A stretch of 64,000 nucleotides of DNA from Sphingopyxis sp. MSC1_008 (GTDB lineage: Bacteria; Pseudomonadota; Alphaproteobacteria; Sphingomonadales; Sphingomonadaceae). How positions within the stretch are numbered: position 1 is the stretch's first letter; each line of letters begins with the position of its first letter. Location of the stretch: NCBI RefSeq assembly GCF_023197165.1, contig NZ_JALPRD010000003.1, forward strand, positions 248,001-312,000. The letters run 5' to 3'. Both the position numbers and the translations under genes were made by a program. This document shows, in pieces, positions 52,119 to 63,976 of the stretch. Under the pieces are notes generated by a model. That model made no database searches. It worked only from the letters and a program-made list of their open reading frames with translations, and had not been told where the DNA came from.

Positions 52119-52340
52119 CTAGTTGGGCAAATGCGGGAGCGTGGGCCGGGCGGCCGGCGGCGCGGGGCGCGCCGGTTCAGCGAAATATTTGCTCATACCG
52201 CGGCGGACGCGATAGGCGTCGATGCGGTCGGCATAATGGCCGGGCAGATCGAAATCGGCATGGCGCGCGCTGGCGCCGTGAAGCGGGCGGGTGGCCATCA
52301 GGGCCAATTGGTGCCGGTAGAAAAGCTCGTTCATATCCAT
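52119..52340 (-). CDS. hypothetical small protein
   Basis: A 73-residue protein starting MDMNELFYRHQLALMATRPL at ATG 52340, which has AAGGA seven bases upstream. The mature sequence has HYADRIDAYRVRRGMSKYFA and a proline-rich end. Similar short proteins with an NELFYRHQ-type opening exist in sphingomonads, as far as I recall, but no function is known. It lies between cspA and the XRE gene on the same strand. Confidence 0.65.
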   Translation of the reverse strand: MDMNELFYRHQLALMATRPLHGASARHADFDLPGHYADRIDAYRVRRGMSKYFAEPARPAPPAARPTLPHLPN

Positions 52341-52431
52341 AGGATGTTCCTTGGGTGACTGCGCGAGCATGGTGCCGAATGATCGGCGAATGGTCCGGCC
52401 GGCGCCCCGAAAGGCGCCAGCCGGTTATCAT

Positions 52432-52638
52432 TTAAGCAGGCTGAAGATTGACAGCCGAAGTCTTGCCGCGCTGGTCGGTTTCCAGCTCGTAAGAAACGCG
52501 CTGTTCCTTGTTCAGCGTCGCCATTCCGGCGCGCTCGACGGCGCTGATGTGGACGAAGCTGTCGCCCGAGCCATCTTCATTGGCAATGAAACCATAGCCT
52601 TTGTCGCTGTTGAAGAATTTTACGGTGCCGATCGGCAT
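52432..52638 (-). CDS. cspA: cold-shock protein (CspA family)
   Basis: A 68-residue single-stranded nucleic-acid-binding protein. The RNP motifs KGYGFIAN and SFVHISAVE are intact, with opening IGTVKFFNSDKG. ATG 52638 has AAAGGAA seven bases upstream. CspA-type proteins act as RNA chaperones on cold shock and are usually controlled by a long, structured leader, and there is room for one upstream. Confidence 0.95.
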   Translation of the reverse strand: MPIGTVKFFNSDKGYGFIANEDGSGDSFVHISAVERAGMATLNKEQRVSYELETDQRGKTSAVNLQPA

Positions 52639-52898
52639 GGGGTGTTTCCTTTCACGAAAACAGGGAATCAACCGGCAAAAGCACCGGAGGAGCTGGTAGC
52701 GCGTGAAGGGAAGTATCCGCCGCTAGGCATCAAATTTCCGTCGCAGGCGACGTTAGCTCCGCCAGATTGAAACTATTTTGCCAAAAAGTCAAGGTTTCTG
52801 GCAATTTCCGTAATTCTCCGCCGTTTACGGAGGAAATATTCGAGCGGAATTTTACCCAGCGCAGTCGATATCGAATATCCTGCCGCACCCAGCCGGCT
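52639..52898 (-). promoter_or_regulatory. 260-bp gene-free region with cspA leader and promoter candidate
   Basis: Read on the minus strand, TTGACT at 52787-52792 is a fair -35 element, with a poor -10 17 bases later. It would give a leader of about 120 bases, typical for cspA. A 7-bp inverted repeat TCCGTAA/TTACGGA (52807-52831) lies just upstream. No ORF is credible here. Confidence 0.35.
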
Positions 52899-53825
52899 TC
52901 AGCGAATCTCGACCGTCAGATGTTCGATCTCGTGGACGGGTTTGACCCGCGCGCAAATGACCTCGCGCGTGACGCCGACGACGCTGATGATCGCCGAATG
53001 CGCGCCGGGGCCGACGCGCCAGACGTGGAGGTCGGTGATCTTTGCGTCGCCGGGGCCTTCGACAAGTTCGCGGATCTCGGCCTCGATCGCGGCGTCGGTC
53101 GCGTCGAGCAGCACCGCGCCGGTGTCGCGCAGCAGCGACACGGCCCACACCGCGATCACGACCGATCCGACGATCCCCATCAACGGGTCGAGCCACACCC
53201 AGCCCAGATAGCGCCCGCCGAGCAAGGCGGCGATCGCGAGCACCGAGGTCAGCGCGTCGGCGACGACATGCAGATAGGCCGACCGGAGATTATTGTCGCG
53301 TTCGTGCGTATGGCCATGATGATCGTCGCCGCCGTGATGATGATCATGCCCATGGCCGTGATCGTGCCCGTGGCCGAGCAGCAGCGCGCTGACGATGTTC
53401 ACCCCCAGCCCGATCACCGCGATGATCGTCGCCTCGGTAAAGGCCACGGGCCGCGGATCGACCAGGCGCATCGCCGATTCGAACGCGATGCCGAGCGCGA
53501 CGATTCCAAGCACGAGCGCCGAGGCGAAGCCCGCGAGGTCGCCGACCTTGCCCGTGCCGAAGCTGTAGCGGCGTCCATGCGCGTGGCGCTTCGCATAGGC
53601 ATAGGCGATCGCCGCGATGCCGAGCGCGCCCGCATGGGTCGCCATATGAAATCCGTCGGCGAGCAGCGCCATCGAGTTGAAGGCAAGGCCCGCGGCGATC
53701 TCGCCAACCATCATCACCGCGGTGAGTGCGACCACCCATAAGGTGCGCCGGGCATTTTCGTCGTGCCGCTTGCCGAGGAAGACATGGTCGTGGGCCAGCG
53801 CCTCGATTTCGCTATCGAACGACAT
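52899..53825 (-). CDS. dmeF: CDF family Co(II)/Ni(II) efflux transporter DmeF
   Basis: A 308-residue cation diffusion facilitator that exports divalent metal against protons. The DmeF-type opening HDHVFLGKRHDENARRTLWV is present, followed by six helices with the HxxxD-type metal site in LLADGFHMATHAGALG and VVADALTSVLAIAALLG. A His-rich cytoplasmic loop (HGHDHGHGHDHHHGGDDHHG) lies at about residues 150-175. The C-terminal dimerisation domain has DAKITDLHVWRVGPGAHSAI. No metal-sensing regulator (DmeR) gene is adjacent. Confidence 0.87.
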   Translation of the reverse strand: MSFDSEIEALAHDHVFLGKRHDENARRTLWVVALTAVMMVGEIAAGLAFNSMALLADGFHMATHAGALGIAAIAYAYAKRHAHGRRYSFGTGKVGDLAGFASALVLGIVALGIAFESAMRLVDPRPVAFTEATIIAVIGLGVNIVSALLLGHGHDHGHGHDHHHGGDDHHGHTHERDNNLRSAYLHVVADALTSVLAIAALLGGRYLGWVWLDPLMGIVGSVVIAVWAVSLLRDTGAVLLDATDAAIEAEIRELVEGPGDAKITDLHVWRVGPGAHSAIISVVGVTREVICARVKPVHEIEHLTVEIR

Positions 53826-53930
53826 GGCGTTTCCCTATCTCAAAAGACTGGAATGGCAAGCGGCGCCGGATGCGCGAGGGGAGGATGAGCTTCCGTAACC
53901 GATCCTCGGCCGCCGTCCCCGCATTCCCCC

Positions 53931-53959
53931 TTGCCGACTCACCCGCCAAAGCCTATATG
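53931..53959 (+). promoter_or_regulatory. candidate promoter of the rimP-nusA-infB operon
   Basis: TTGCCG (53931-53936), 17-base spacer, TATATG (53954-53959). This would give a leader of about 95 bases before the TTG start of rimP, containing the GC-rich palindrome CCGCGGGCCGCGG. Confidence 0.4.
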
Positions 53960-54060
53960 CGCCGTACTTCTTGACATGGTTAGCCAGTTGGGACGTCGGG
54001 GCCGCGGGCCGCGGCGGCTGTACCCACATGCTTTCCGGTCATCCGAAACGGGAAATTTCA

Positions 54061-54606
54061 TTGGCCGATCTCGACGTCCTCAATGCGATCATCGCGCCCG
54101 AAGCCGAGGCGATGGGCCTTGCGCTCGTGCGCGTCGCCTTCTTTGGCGGCGAGAGCGATCCGACGTTGCAGGTCATGGCCGAGCGCCCCGAAACGCGCCA
54201 GTTGACGATCGAGGATTGCGCCGACCTGTCGCGCCGCATTTCGTCGCAGCTCGACGCGCTCGAAGAGGCCGGCAAGGACCCGATCGAGCAGGCTTACCGG
54301 CTCGAAGTGTCGTCGCCGGGCATCGACCGGCCGCTGACGCGCCCTGCCGACTTCGCCGACTGGGCGGGGCACGAGGCGAAGATCGCGCTGAAGGAAAAGC
54401 GCGACGGGCGCCAGCGCTTCAACGGCGAGCTGATCGGTATCGACGGCGATGTCGTTACGATTTCGGATAAAGAGGGTGTGGAGCACAAGCTGCCGTTCGA
54501 CGCGATCGATACCGCCAAGCTCGTTCTCACCGACAAATTGATTGCCGCAACCGTCCCGCTCTCGATCGAGGGCGCCGACGAAATGGAAGAAGAAGGACAG
54601 GACTGA
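54061..54606 (+). CDS. rimP: ribosome maturation factor RimP
   Basis: A 181-residue protein needed for maturation of the 30S subunit. It has the two-domain RimP pattern: IIAPEAEAMGLALVRVAFFG, DCADLSRRISSQLDA, then YRLEVSSPGIDRPLTRPADF and the SH3-like C-terminal domain with DGDVVTISDKEG. TTG at 54061 is preferred: GGGAA sits six bases upstream and the protein then begins at its usual place. ATG at 54028 would add 11 residues. The TGA overlaps the nusA ATG. Confidence 0.9.
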   Translation: MADLDVLNAIIAPEAEAMGLALVRVAFFGGESDPTLQVMAERPETRQLTIEDCADLSRRISSQLDALEEAGKDPIEQAYRLEVSSPGIDRPLTRPADFADWAGHEAKIALKEKRDGRQRFNGELIGIDGDVVTISDKEGVEHKLPFDAIDTAKLVLTDKLIAATVPLSIEGADEMEEEGQD

Positions 54607-56243
54607 TGGCCACTGCCATTTCCGCCAACAAGGCCGAACTCCTCGCGATTGCCAACAGCGTCGCCAGCGAGAAGATGATCGACAAGGGCATCGTCATCGA
54701 AGCCATTGAAGAAGCGATCCAGCGCGCCGCGCGCGCCCGCTACGGCGCCGAGAACGACATTCGTGCCAAGCTCGACGCCCAGACCGGCGACCTGCGCCTG
54801 TGGCGCGTCGTCGAGGTGGTCGAGACCGTCGAAGATTATTTCAAGCAGGTCGATCTGGCCGCCGGCCAGAAGCTGCAGAAGGACGCCAAGATCGGCGACT
54901 TCATCGTCGACCCGCTGCCCGCGGTCGACCTCGGCCGCATCGACGCCCAGTCGGCCAAGCAGGTGATCTTCCAGAAGGTCCGCGAAGCCGATCGCGAGCG
55001 TCAGTATCAGGAATTCAAGGATCGCGGCGGTGAGATCATCACCGGCGTCGTGAAGTCGGTCGAATTCGGCCACATCGTAGTCAACCTCGGCCGCGCCGAA
55101 GGCGTGATCCGCCGCGACCAGCAGATCCCGCGCGAACTGATGCGCGTCGGTGATCGCGTCCGTGCGCTGATCCTGTCGGTGCGCAGCGAAACCCGCGGCC
55201 CGCAGATTTTCCTCAGCCGCGCGCATCCCGACTTCATGAAGAAACTGTTCGCGCAGGAAGTGCCCGAAATCTATGACGGCATTATCGAGATCAAGGCCGC
55301 CGCCCGCGATCCGGGCTCGCGCGCCAAGATCGGCGTCATCAGCTATGACGGCAGCATCGACCCCGTCGGCGCGTGCGTCGGCATGAAGGGCAGCCGCGTT
55401 CAGGCGGTCGTCCAGGAAATGCAGGGCGAAAAGATCGACATCATCCCCTGGTCCGAAGACACTGCGACCTTTGTCGTCAACGCGCTCCAGCCCGCAACGG
55501 TCCAGCGCGTCGTCATCGACGAGGATGACAGCCGCATCGAAGTCGTCGTTCCCGACGACCAGCTCAGCCTCGCCATCGGCCGCCGCGGCCAGAACGTCCG
55601 TCTCGCCAGCCAGCTGACCGGCAGCCAGATCGACATCATGACCGAGGCCGACGCCAGCGAAAAGCGCCAGCGCGAATTCGTCGAACGCTCGACGATGTTC
55701 CAGGAAGAGCTCGACGTCGACGAAACGCTCGCACAGCTGCTCGTCGCCGAAGGCTTCGGCGAACTCGAAGAAGTCGCTTATGTCGGCATCGACGAACTCG
55801 CGAGCATCGAAGGTTTTGACGAGGAACTGGCGCAGGAACTGCAGAGCCGCGCGACCGAGGGGCTCGAGCGCCGCGAAGAAGCGTCGCGCGCGCAGCGCCG
55901 CGAACTCGGCGTCGAGGATGCGCTCGCCGACATCCCGCACCTGACCGAAGCGATGCTTGTCATCCTCGGCAAGGCCGGGATCAAGACGCTCGACGATCTC
56001 GCCGATCTCGCGACCGACGAACTGATCGCCAAGAAGCGCACCGACAACCGCCGCGGCCCGCCGCGCAGCGAACGCGCGGAGGACAAGGGCGGCGTGCTGG
56101 GCGAATATGGCCTGAGCGAAGAACAGGGCAACGAAATCATCATGGCGGCGCGCGCGCACTGGTTCGACGACGAAGAGTCGAGCGAACCGGCGGAAGCTGC
56201 GCCGCAAGCCGGGGAGGCCGCTGATGCGGACCCCGCACAATGA
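54606..56243 (+). CDS. nusA: transcription termination/antitermination protein NusA
   Basis: A 545-residue RNA polymerase-binding factor. The N-terminal domain includes [20 protein letters not shown]; the S1 domain is [20 protein letters not shown]; the KH domains hold [20 protein letters not shown] and [18 protein letters not shown]. Two C-terminal AR/helix-hairpin-helix repeats ([31 protein letters not shown]) and an acidic tail follow, the long alphaproteobacterial form. It shares a base with rimP and is followed by rnpM. Confidence 0.97.
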   Translation: MATAISANKAELLAIANSVASEKMIDKGIVIEAIEEAIQRAARARYGAENDIRAKLDAQTGDLRLWRVVEVVETVEDYFKQVDLAAGQKLQKDAKIGDFIVDPLPAVDLGRIDAQSAKQVIFQKVREADRERQYQEFKDRGGEIITGVVKSVEFGHIVVNLGRAEGVIRRDQQIPRELMRVGDRVRALILSVRSETRGPQIFLSRAHPDFMKKLFAQEVPEIYDGIIEIKAAARDPGSRAKIGVISYDGSIDPVGACVGMKGSRVQAVVQEMQGEKIDIIPWSEDTATFVVNALQPATVQRVVIDEDDSRIEVVVPDDQLSLAIGRRGQNVRLASQLTGSQIDIMTEADASEKRQREFVERSTMFQEELDVDETLAQLLVAEGFGELEEVAYVGIDELASIEGFDEELAQELQSRATEGLERREEASRAQRRELGVEDALADIPHLTEAMLVILGKAGIKTLDDLADLATDELIAKKRTDNRRGPPRSERAEDKGGVLGEYGLSEEQGNEIIMAARAHWFDDEESSEPAEAAPQAGEAADADPAQ

Positions 56244-56994
56244 TCAGCTGAGCGAACCAGACCGCGCTGGTCGGCGCGGCCAGCATGTGCCTGAACGGCG
56301 CTGCGTCATCACCGGCGAGGTTTCGCCGGCCGAACGGCTCGTGCGCCTTGCGCTCGGGCCCGACGGCAGTATTGCGCCCGACGTCCTCGGCAAGGCGCCG
56401 GGGCGCGGCGCGTGGATCGGCGTCGATCGCGCCACGCTCGAAGCCGCGCAGGCCAAGGGCAAGCTGAAGGGCGGGCTCGCGCGCGCGCTGCAGGACGGCA
56501 ATTTCACGATCCCCGACGATCTCGGCGCGCGCATCGAGGCGCAGCTTCAGCGCGCGACGCTCGACCGGTTGGGACTGGAATCGCGGTCGGGCACCTTGCT
56601 CAGCGGCAATGAAAAGATCGAGACTGCGGCACGCAAGGGCCAGGTCCGCCTGCTCCTCCACGCCAGCGATGCGGGCGAGGATGGCCGCAAGAAACTGGCG
56701 CAGGCATGGCGCGTCGGCGAGGACGATGAAGGGTCGGGCCGCGAGGGTCGGGTCTTGCCGGTGGACCGCGGCACCCTATCTATGGCATTAGGCCGCGAGA
56801 ATGCGGTGCATCTGGCGTTGACCGACGCCCGCGCCGCGGACCGGGTGCTGGCGCATTTGAGCCGCTGGCAGTTTTTCACAGGATGGAGTAGGGACGCGGC
56901 CAACCGCGATTCCGATCCGCATGCCGCGCCCGTTTCTGGCGAGGAAAATATTGGGGCGTTGCCGACCAGCGACGCCGCTTCGGACGCGTTTTGA
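56224..56994 (+). CDS. rnpM: RNase P modulator RnpM / YlxR (DUF448) with L7Ae-like domain
   Basis: A 256-residue RNA-binding protein. The N-terminal DUF448/YlxR domain has VPERRCVITGEVSPAERLVR, and APGRGAWIGVDR. From about residue 125 an L7Ae/L30e-like domain follows (GNEKIETAARKGQVRLLLHA, ENAVHLALTDARAADRVLAH); the last 40 residues are disordered. YlxR was recently shown in firmicutes to modulate RNase P, hence RnpM. The gene overlaps the 3' end of nusA by 20 bases and is typical of this cluster. Confidence 0.88.
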   Translation: MRTPHNDQLSEPDRAGRRGQHVPERRCVITGEVSPAERLVRLALGPDGSIAPDVLGKAPGRGAWIGVDRATLEAAQAKGKLKGGLARALQDGNFTIPDDLGARIEAQLQRATLDRLGLESRSGTLLSGNEKIETAARKGQVRLLLHASDAGEDGRKKLAQAWRVGEDDEGSGREGRVLPVDRGTLSMALGRENAVHLALTDARAADRVLAHLSRWQFFTGWSRDAANRDSDPHAAPVSGEENIGALPTSDAASDAF

Positions 56995-57011
56995 AGGAAT
57001 GATGGTTTTCG

Positions 57012-59576
<2,565 letters not shown>

Positions 59577-59612
59577 CGGGCGTCCGCTCCGCGCGGATCA
59601 GGAGGCGCCGGC

Positions 59613-60170
59613 ATGGCTCGCTACGTCGCCCTATTCGGCAGCATCAATGTCGGCGGCAACCGGCTGAAGATGGTCGACCTGCGCGCGGCGTTCGAAGCCG
59701 AGGGGTTTGAAAACGTCGAGACGGTTGTCGCCAGCGGCAATGTCATCTTCTCGCATCCAGCGCGGCCGACGCGCGGGCTGGAAGAGAAGCTGACGCTGAT
59801 GGTCGACGATCGCTTCGATATGAGTTGCGCCGCCTTGGTCCGCAGCCGCGACGAACTCGCCGCGGCGATTGCCGACAATCCGTTCGCGGGCACCAACGAG
59901 GACAAGTTCGTCCACACGATGTTCCTCGACGGGCAGCCGACCAAGGCGCAGTTCGACGCGCTGGCCGCCGACAAATGGATCAAGGAAAACGAGCGCGTCG
60001 CGCTTGGCGATCGGGCGCTTTATATCGATTATGGTGACGGCGTTGCCGACAGCAAATTGACCGCGCGGATGATCGAGCGCCGGTTGGAACATAAGGGCAC
60101 GGCGCGCAACATGCGCTCGATCGCCCGGATTATCGACAAGCTCGACGAGTTGGAGAAAGCGGAGCCATGA
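59613..60170 (+). CDS. DUF1697 domain protein
   Basis: A 185-residue cytoplasmic protein, opening [20 protein letters not shown] as members do, with [18 protein letters not shown] and [20 protein letters not shown]. Function unknown. It is inserted between infB and rbfA, 37 bases from infB, and overlaps rbfA by four bases (ATGA), so it must be part of the translation operon. The ribosome binding site AGGAGG is 8 bases upstream. Confidence 0.85.
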   Translation: MARYVALFGSINVGGNRLKMVDLRAAFEAEGFENVETVVASGNVIFSHPARPTRGLEEKLTLMVDDRFDMSCAALVRSRDELAAAIADNPFAGTNEDKFVHTMFLDGQPTKAQFDALAADKWIKENERVALGDRALYIDYGDGVADSKLTARMIERRLEHKGTARNMRSIARIIDKLDELEKAEP

Positions 60171-60571
60171 AAACGGCAGAAACCAAGGGCCCCACCGTCC
60201 GCGCGCTGCGCGTCGGCGAACAGGTGCGCCATATCCTGTCGCAAATCTTGGCGCGCGGCGACGTGCACGACGATTTGCTGACCAAGCATCCGGTGAGCGT
60301 CACTGAAGTCCGTATGTCGTCTGACCTCCGTCACGCGACCGTGTTCGTGAAATCGCTGCTCGGCAAGGAGGAGGAAGCGGTGCTGAAGGCGCTGCGCACC
60401 AACACCGCCTGGCTGCAAAAGAGTGTCGCCGAGAAAATGACGATGAAATACGCCGCTAAGCTGAAATTCCTGAGCGACGAAAGCTTCGACGAAGCGAGCC
60501 ATATCGACAAGCTGCTGCGCGATCCGAAGGTGGCGCGCGATTTGGAGAGCCGTGAGGGCGACGAGGCCTAA
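60167..60571 (+). CDS. rbfA: ribosome-binding factor A
   Basis: A 134-residue KH-fold protein that helps 16S rRNA maturation in the 30S subunit. It opens with [20 protein letters not shown] and contains [20 protein letters not shown] and [20 protein letters not shown]. The ATG overlaps the DUF1697 stop. In many genomes truB follows directly; here four genes intervene. Confidence 0.95.
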   Translation: MKTAETKGPTVRALRVGEQVRHILSQILARGDVHDDLLTKHPVSVTEVRMSSDLRHATVFVKSLLGKEEEAVLKALRTNTAWLQKSVAEKMTMKYAAKLKFLSDESFDEASHIDKLLRDPKVARDLESREGDEA

Positions 60572-60581
60572 TCCCACTCAT

Positions 60582-60610
60582 CGTCGCCCCGGATCAAATC
60601 CGGGGTGACG
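60582..60610 (+). repeat. CCCCGGAT hairpin repeat after rbfA
   Basis: CGTCGCCCCGGAT, loop CAA, ATCCGGGGTGACG: 13 pairs with one G-U. It is the same family as the element at 62143-62218 and may serve as rbfA terminator. The WS/DGAT gene is convergent. Confidence 0.65.
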
Positions 60611-60647
60611 AGGTGGAGGAATGGTCGCTTAGCCTTTGGCTCCTTGC

Positions 60648-62066
60648 CTACTTCCCCTTGATCCCCGCCGCTTCCTCCAGCTCGACCAGCGCATCCTCCA
60701 GATAGTCGATCAGTCGCTGGACATGCGGCACGCTGCGGCGGCACGCCGTAATCCCGAAATCGATATTCTTGTTGTTCGACACCTGCGTGATGTTCATCGC
60801 CATGCCGTCGACCGGGATGCTCGCGGGATACATGCCATCGAGCCGCGCGCCGTTCCAGTAAAGTTGCTCGCGCGGGCCGGGGACGTTCGAGATCGTCACG
60901 CTATACGCCGGGAATTTGTCGGCGGTGCGCGTCAGCGCGGTCAGCATCTGCGGCATCTGCGTGATCGCGGTATAGATCTGGATCTGCTGCGCGGTCATTT
61001 CGCGCAGCTGCGCTTTCGCGGCGTTCATCGACGCCTGGATCGTCCGCATACGCTCCGCCGGATCGTTGATATGCGTCGCGAGGTTCGCGGTCACCGCCGC
61101 GACCGAGTTGCCCGAATCGATATCGTCCTTGGCGCGGATCGACACCGGCGCCATGGCTTTGAGCGGCTTATCGGGAAGTTCATTGAGTGACTGCAGATAT
61201 TTGCGCATCGCGCCCGAACACATCGCGAGCACCGCGTCGTTGATCGTCCCGTCATACGCCTTGCCCATCGCGCGCACGCGTTCGAGCGACCAGCTCTGCG
61301 CCACAAAGCGCCGTGCACCGGTGATGTTGCGGTTGAAGCTGGTGCGCGGCAAGCCGCCCCACGGCGTCGTGAGGTCGCCGCCGCCGAGCCCGAACATCGC
61401 CGCGGCATATTGGTTGAGCGCCTTGGTGACCCCGACGCTGTTGCCCCATTGCTCCTTCAGGAAGGCGCCGATGGCTTTGATGTCGGTGATGCTCGGCGTC
61501 GGCGCCTTCTTCGCTGCGGGGAATTTGCGCTTATAGGCCTCATAGGCCTCGACCGACATCGGCGAGTAGCTGCGCTTTTCGTTGGGATCGGCCGACAGCA
61601 TCGCGTTGGTGAAATGCATCGAACTGGCGCCGTCCATGAAGGCATGGTGGATCTTGAAATAGGTCGCGATCTGGCGATTGGGGAGGCCCGAGATCAATGT
61701 GATTTCCCACATCGGGCGGGTGCGATCGAGCAAGGTGCCGTGGAGCCGCGACGCGAGTTCGAACATCTCGCGATAGCGGCCCGGTTTGGGCAGCGCCGCC
61801 GCGCGGACATGGTAATGCATGTCGATGTCCTTGTCGGGGACAAGGCGGATCGGGCCGTACTGGCCGAGCGGCGTCAGCTTCAACACCTCGCTGAACGGCC
61901 GCCGCAGCCCTTCCTGCTGGCGAAGCAGCGCGAGCATCTCGTTCAGCCATTCGGTCTCGTCGACCTTGTCGGGAAGCGTGTAGAGATTGACCCCGCCGAC
62001 ATGCATCGGCGTCTCGCGCGTCTCCGCGACCAAAAACATCGCGTCGGTCACCGGCATCAGCCGCAT
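60648..62066 (-). CDS. wax ester/triacylglycerol synthase family O-acyltransferase (WS/DGAT)
   Basis: A 472-residue acyltransferase that joins acyl-CoA to an alcohol or diacylglycerol. The catalytic HHxxxDG motif is H140-H-A-F-M-D145-G. PMWEITLISGLPNRQIATYF (pieces of the N-terminal domain) and VSIRAKDDIDSGNSVAAVTA and SNVPGPREQLYWNGARLDGM in the second domain are all typical. ATG 62066 follows GGAGA at six bases; GTG at 62081 is an alternative. It is divergent from tdk. Lipid storage is a possible role. Confidence 0.92.
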   Translation of the reverse strand: MRLMPVTDAMFLVAETRETPMHVGGVNLYTLPDKVDETEWLNEMLALLRQQEGLRRPFSEVLKLTPLGQYGPIRLVPDKDIDMHYHVRAAALPKPGRYREMFELASRLHGTLLDRTRPMWEITLISGLPNRQIATYFKIHHAFMDGASSMHFTNAMLSADPNEKRSYSPMSVEAYEAYKRKFPAAKKAPTPSITDIKAIGAFLKEQWGNSVGVTKALNQYAAAMFGLGGGDLTTPWGGLPRTSFNRNITGARRFVAQSWSLERVRAMGKAYDGTINDAVLAMCSGAMRKYLQSLNELPDKPLKAMAPVSIRAKDDIDSGNSVAAVTANLATHINDPAERMRTIQASMNAAKAQLREMTAQQIQIYTAITQMPQMLTALTRTADKFPAYSVTISNVPGPREQLYWNGARLDGMYPASIPVDGMAMNITQVSNNKNIDFGITACRRSVPHVQRLIDYLEDALVELEEAAGIKGK

Positions 62067-62142
62067 GGCAGCTCTCCCCACTGTTTATGCTGCAATCTTT
62101 GGTGCGCAGCATGGCAGGGGGTGCGGGCGAGTCAACACTCAC

Positions 62143-62218
62143 CGTCATGCCGGGCTTGACCCGGCACCCGCCTTTTTCTTCAAGATTAGGCGGGCCCCGG
62201 ATCAAGTCCGGGGTGACG
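62143..62218. repeat. inverted pair of CGTCA-CCCCGG dispersed repeats
   Basis: Left copy: TGCCGGG-CTTGA-CCCGGCA (62148-62166), preceded by CGTCA. Right copy in the opposite direction: CCCCGGA-TCAAG-TCCGGGG (62195-62213), followed by TGACG. Both belong to the family at 60582. Together they form a large hairpin within the divergent WS/DGAT-tdk gap. Confidence 0.7.
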
Positions 62219-62249
62219 AGGATGTAGGGACGCGTTATCGCACCCATTC

Positions 62250-62864
62250 ATGGCCAAACTCTATTTCTACTATGCCAGCATGAATGCCGGCAAATCGACG
62301 ACGCTGTTGCAGGCGGATTTCAACTATCGCGAGCGCGGCATGGAAACGATGCTGTGGACCGCGGCGCTCGACGATCGTTATGGGGTCGGGCAGGTGACGA
62401 GCCGTATCGGGTTGATGGCCGAGGCGCATAAGTTCGATCCCGACAGCGATCTCTGGGCAGCGGTCAATACCGAGAACGCCGAGCGCCCGCTGGCGTGCGT
62501 GCTCGTCGACGAGGCGCAGTTCCTGACGCGCGCGCAGGTGCTGGGTCTCGCGCGGCTCGCCGACGAGGCGGGCATCCCGGTGCTCTGCTATGGCCTGCGC
62601 ACCGATTTTTCGGCCGAGCTGTTCCCCGGATCGGCGGCACTGCTCGGCATCGCCGACGCGCTGGTCGAATTGAAGGCTGTGTGCGAATGCGGGCGCAAGG
62701 CGACGATGAACATGCGCGTCGACGAAAACGGCCGCGCGGTCGTGGAGGGCGCGCAGACCGAGATCGGCGGCAACGACCGCTATGTCGCGATGTGCCGCCG
62801 CCACTTCATGGCGAAGCGCCGCGAGGCCGCCGAGGCGCCAAGGGAGGTGGGCGCCAATGCTTGA
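62250..62864 (+). CDS. tdk: thymidine kinase
   Basis: A 204-residue thymidine salvage kinase of the TK1 type. The P-loop is ASMNAGKST (K15), the base DEAQF is at residues 87-91, and the lasso-loop [12 protein letters not shown] with further cysteines in MCRRHF is the zinc site. The thymidine-contact stretch [20 protein letters not shown] is near the end. It overlaps the GNAT gene by eight bases. Confidence 0.96.
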   Translation: MAKLYFYYASMNAGKSTTLLQADFNYRERGMETMLWTAALDDRYGVGQVTSRIGLMAEAHKFDPDSDLWAAVNTENAERPLACVLVDEAQFLTRAQVLGLARLADEAGIPVLCYGLRTDFSAELFPGSAALLGIADALVELKAVCECGRKATMNMRVDENGRAVVEGAQTEIGGNDRYVAMCRRHFMAKRREAAEAPREVGANA

Positions 62865-63399
62865 CCGCCTTTATGTCGATCTCGCCGACGGCGACCTCCG
62901 GCTCGTCAAGCTGACCGAGGCGCATCGCAAAGAGCTGCGCGCCGTTTGCGCGGCGGACACCGATATCTGGCCGATTTATTCGTCGAGCTTTGATCCCGAG
63001 CATTTCGACAAGAGCTTCGACACGCTGATCGGCGGCGCCGGGCGCATGCCCTATGCGATCATCGACGGCGACACACTCGTCGGCATGACCGCCTGGCTGC
63101 GCCCCGATATGTCGGCGCAGACGGTCGAGGTCGGCAACAGCTTCATTCACCCCGATGCGCGCGGCACCGGCTTCAACGGACGGGTCAAGCGCCTGATGCT
63201 TGATCACGCCTTCGCGGTCGGCATCCGCCGCATCGAATTCCGCATCGACGAGCGCAACAAGCGAAGCCAGGCGGCGGTCGCGAAACTCGGCTGTCACAAG
63301 GATGGCGTTCTGCGGTCGGAGCGCGTCACTTGGACCGGCTATGTGCGCGATACGGGGCTGTGGTCGCTGCTCGCCGATGAATGGGCGGAACGCTCATAA
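62857..63399 (+). CDS. GNAT family N-acetyltransferase
   Basis: A 180-residue acetyltransferase of the RimJ/RimL-like branch, with [20 protein letters not shown], the acetyl-CoA region [20 protein letters not shown] (read around the RGTGFNG motif) and [20 protein letters not shown]. It probably acetylates an amine or protein N-terminus, substrate unknown. The ATG at 62857 lies within the end of tdk and has GGGAGG ten bases upstream, so the two genes are co-translated. Confidence 0.88.
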   Translation: MLDRLYVDLADGDLRLVKLTEAHRKELRAVCAADTDIWPIYSSSFDPEHFDKSFDTLIGGAGRMPYAIIDGDTLVGMTAWLRPDMSAQTVEVGNSFIHPDARGTGFNGRVKRLMLDHAFAVGIRRIEFRIDERNKRSQAAVAKLGCHKDGVLRSERVTWTGYVRDTGLWSLLADEWAERS

Positions 63400-63402
63400 T
63401 CC

Positions 63403-63480
63403 CGTCATCCCGGCGAAGGCCGGGATCTCCACGGCGCGTCATGACGAGAAGGCGAGATCCCGGCCTCCGCCGGGATGACG
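63403..63480. repeat. CGTCATCCCGGC dispersed palindromic repeat
   Basis: A left half CGTCATCCCGGCGAAGGCCG (63403 on) is mirrored by the right half ending CCGCCGGGATGACG at 63480; GAGATCCCGGC is also paired inside. It forms a long hairpin directly after the GNAT stop. Repeats of this word are frequent in alphaproteobacterial genomes. Confidence 0.75.
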
Positions 63481-63537
63481 ATGATATCTGGGGTAGGGTC
63501 AGCACCCATTCAGGCACGCGGCGCTAAACGACTCACC

Positions 63538-63945
63538 ATGAAGAATCTCGCACTCTCCCTGGCCGCCGTGCTGCTTCCCCTTTCTGCGGCCGCGGCGGCC
63601 AACGAGCCCGCAACCGAAACCCGCGCGCTCGGCGTCGAATCAAGCATCGTCTTCCCCAGCGACAGCACGATCCGCAATTGGCAGGCCGACCATGATCGCG
63701 GCATCTGGATCGAAGGCCGTCGCGGCGAATGGTATTACGGCAGCTTCGCCGGCATCTGCCGCGATGTCGATTTCGCGCACGCGATCGGCGTTGAGACGCG
63801 CGGCGCCGGGCGGCTCGACAAATTCGCGTCGATCATCGTCCGCGGCGAACGCTGTATGCTCTCGTCCTTCGTGACCTCGGCGCCGCCGCCGTCGAAGGCC
63901 GAGCGCAAGGCGGCGCGCGAGGCCGAAAAGGCCGCGCAAAATTGA
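63538..63945 (+). CDS. DUF6491-like exported protein
   Basis: A 135-residue protein with a signal peptide (LALSLAAVLLPLSAAAAA, ATG 63538). Mature part has IRNWQADHDRGIWIEGRRGE, WYYGSFAGICRDVDFAHAIG and a cysteine in VRGERCMLSSF, a pattern I associate with DUF6491, often with a disulfide pair. A lysine/alanine-rich helix ends it. Function unknown. It is 31 bases before truB. Confidence 0.72.
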   Translation: MKNLALSLAAVLLPLSAAAAANEPATETRALGVESSIVFPSDSTIRNWQADHDRGIWIEGRRGEWYYGSFAGICRDVDFAHAIGVETRGAGRLDKFASIIVRGERCMLSSFVTSAPPPSKAERKAAREAEKAAQN

Positions 63946-63976
63946 CAGCCCCGACCCCGCGCCCTAGCGGCGCGGG

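Noticed and set aside
54294..56240. 648-codon minus-strand open frame across nusA
   Set aside because: It mirrors the codon pattern of nusA, has no recognisable domain and is rich in Asp, Arg and Leu in the way antisense frames of GC-rich genes are.
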